From Symsagittifera roscoffensis (taxonomy: Eukaryota; Xenacoelomorpha; Acoela; Convolutidae), in contig NC_087066.1 of NCBI RefSeq assembly GCF_963678635.1, positions 13,066,517 to 13,130,516 of the forward strand: 64,000 nt of DNA. Direction: 5' to 3'. Of the stretch, positions 63,013 through 64,000 are shown one piece after another. A model generated the notes under the pieces. That model made no database searches. It saw only the letters and a list, made by a program, of their open reading frames with translations, and had not been told where the DNA came from. Position numbers and translations under genes: made by a program. Every line of letters starts with the position of its first letter. Within the stretch, counting starts at the first letter, position 1.

Positions 63013-63857
63013 TTAATTTGTGGCTGGTTTTCGAAAGCTAATTTGTATACCATCCAGCTGTTAATTAATATTTCGAATAAGAAAAACCATTTTCGTTATC
63101 GACTTCATTAATGGAAGCCCACTGAACATAGCCCAATGAACATAAGACAAAGGAAGAGTGTTTGTATATCAGGGCAACTCTTTCTTTTACAGTTTCTCTC
63201 ACATGACATTGTTTATCCTTATTTTGTTCACGCAGTGCAATCGTTTGAAAAATGGCATGTAAGTTGAATACACAATTATTACTCATTTAGTCTGCAGATT
63301 ACCTCTAAAATTAATGTCGATTTGACGTTTCCAGTTGCTAATAAAAATTGACGTTTTTAAGAGTAATGAACGTAGTTAATACTCTTGTATAGATTTTGCT
63401 AACTTTTTTTTCGGGAAAAAGTCTTAAAAAGCTCTAATAACTGAAGATGTGCCTTCATACATATTAATACATTTATGAATGCACTTATGTATACATGCCC
63501 TTTTTGAGTTCAAATGAAATTCATCTGCCGAAAGTTACGAGAATAGCTCTCTCCAAATACGAACGTGGAAATGGCGCAAAAAAACTGAACCATTTCTATT
63601 TTCGAAAGTAGAATTGATTTTTAGGTTTCCAGCGGAATAAAAAGTTAACCTAATGATCCAGTTTTTTCAATTTGGGTTAATGTTATCAAAACAATGTCAA
63701 TCGTAAACTTTTCTTGAAATCCAAAGACCTTGAAGGGCATCTATTTTTTTCTTTAAAAATCGAAAATTCATTGCTCTTCAGTTGGAAGCAGAAGAGCATG
63801 TCCACTCACTAAATAAAAATTATTGGAGCATTTAGAGCAACTCAATGCAATTTGGAT
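63013..63857. other. No gene seen
   Basis: AT-rich sequence downstream of the Ser/Thr-rich gene; no supported feature. Confidence 0.4.
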
Positions 63858-64000
63858 TTGTTCTTCCGACTTTCGAAGAAAACGGAATATTTATGCTCTA
63901 TGTGGTTTTTTATGCTCAGTCAATTTTCGCCGATCGAAATAATAGTTTTCAACAAAAATTTTTAATACTCCACTGAAACTACCGACTTCTTTAGTTAACA
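63858..64000 (+). repeat. Repeat family A, 5' part, cut by window end
   Basis: Starts TTGTTCTTCCGACTTTCGAAG and follows the copy at 27255 (AAAACGGAATATTTATGCTC, GTCAATTTTCGCC) up to the last base. Confidence 0.7.

Overview
The window is AT-rich animal DNA dominated by mobile elements. A five-exon membrane-transporter gene with GT-AG introns, TRIM-type B-box sequences, Ty3/gypsy and BEL/Pao retrotransposons and a mariner remnant indicate a metazoan, most likely an invertebrate. A tunicate (larvacean) is conceivable, because env-bearing gypsy elements are known there, but nothing here fixes the species. I saw no prokaryotic features and no convincing tRNA or rRNA gene.

Layout: 1-3715 is the 5' part (on the minus strand) of one copy of a large env-bearing LTR retrotransposon, cut by the window edge. 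3716-8218 holds a foldback repeat, a CCAAT-rich 54-bp tandem repeat and an intact transporter gene (4936-8007). 8219-27073 is a second, complete copy of the retrotransposon. It is 18,855 bp long, has apparently identical 408-bp LTRs and TTAA target duplications, and lies 211 bp beyond the transporter stop in convergent orientation. 27074-41528 is repeat-rich: a 0.5-kb hairpin-tailed repeat family, G-tract elements, an LTR-element 3' end, palindromic GCGGATTCCGC clusters, ATCATACAATT hairpins and B-box pseudogene pieces. 41529-44680 is a TRIM-like B-box gene in several frames, interrupted by a TIR element. 45696-47022 is a dead mariner. About 47680-52080 is a degenerate ~0.9-kb tandem array, about 53060-56250 a decayed BEL/Pao element, and 59480-60900 a second (~445 bp) tandem array. 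62158-63012 is a Ser/Thr-rich secreted or GPI-anchored-type protein gene.

The item of greatest interest is the 18.9-kb element. Its sense (minus) strand reads LTR, PBS, a conserved 77-codon leader ORF, twin leader hairpins, a small basic ORF1, Gag-protease (1484 aa), an in-frame UGA, and Pol (RT-RNase H-integrase with GPY/F). A densely packed accessory block follows: a 50-codon Met-less frame, two small membrane ORFs, a 378-codon frame without any AUG, an envelope-like glycoprotein (872 aa) and an unrecognised 599-aa ORF. A 1.56-kb 3' region and the 3' LTR complete it. Several junctions are ATGA overlaps or adjacent stop/start codons. Intact frames and matching LTRs point to very recent mobility. 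The leader ORF differs between the two copies almost only at synonymous sites, which argues that it is a real gene.
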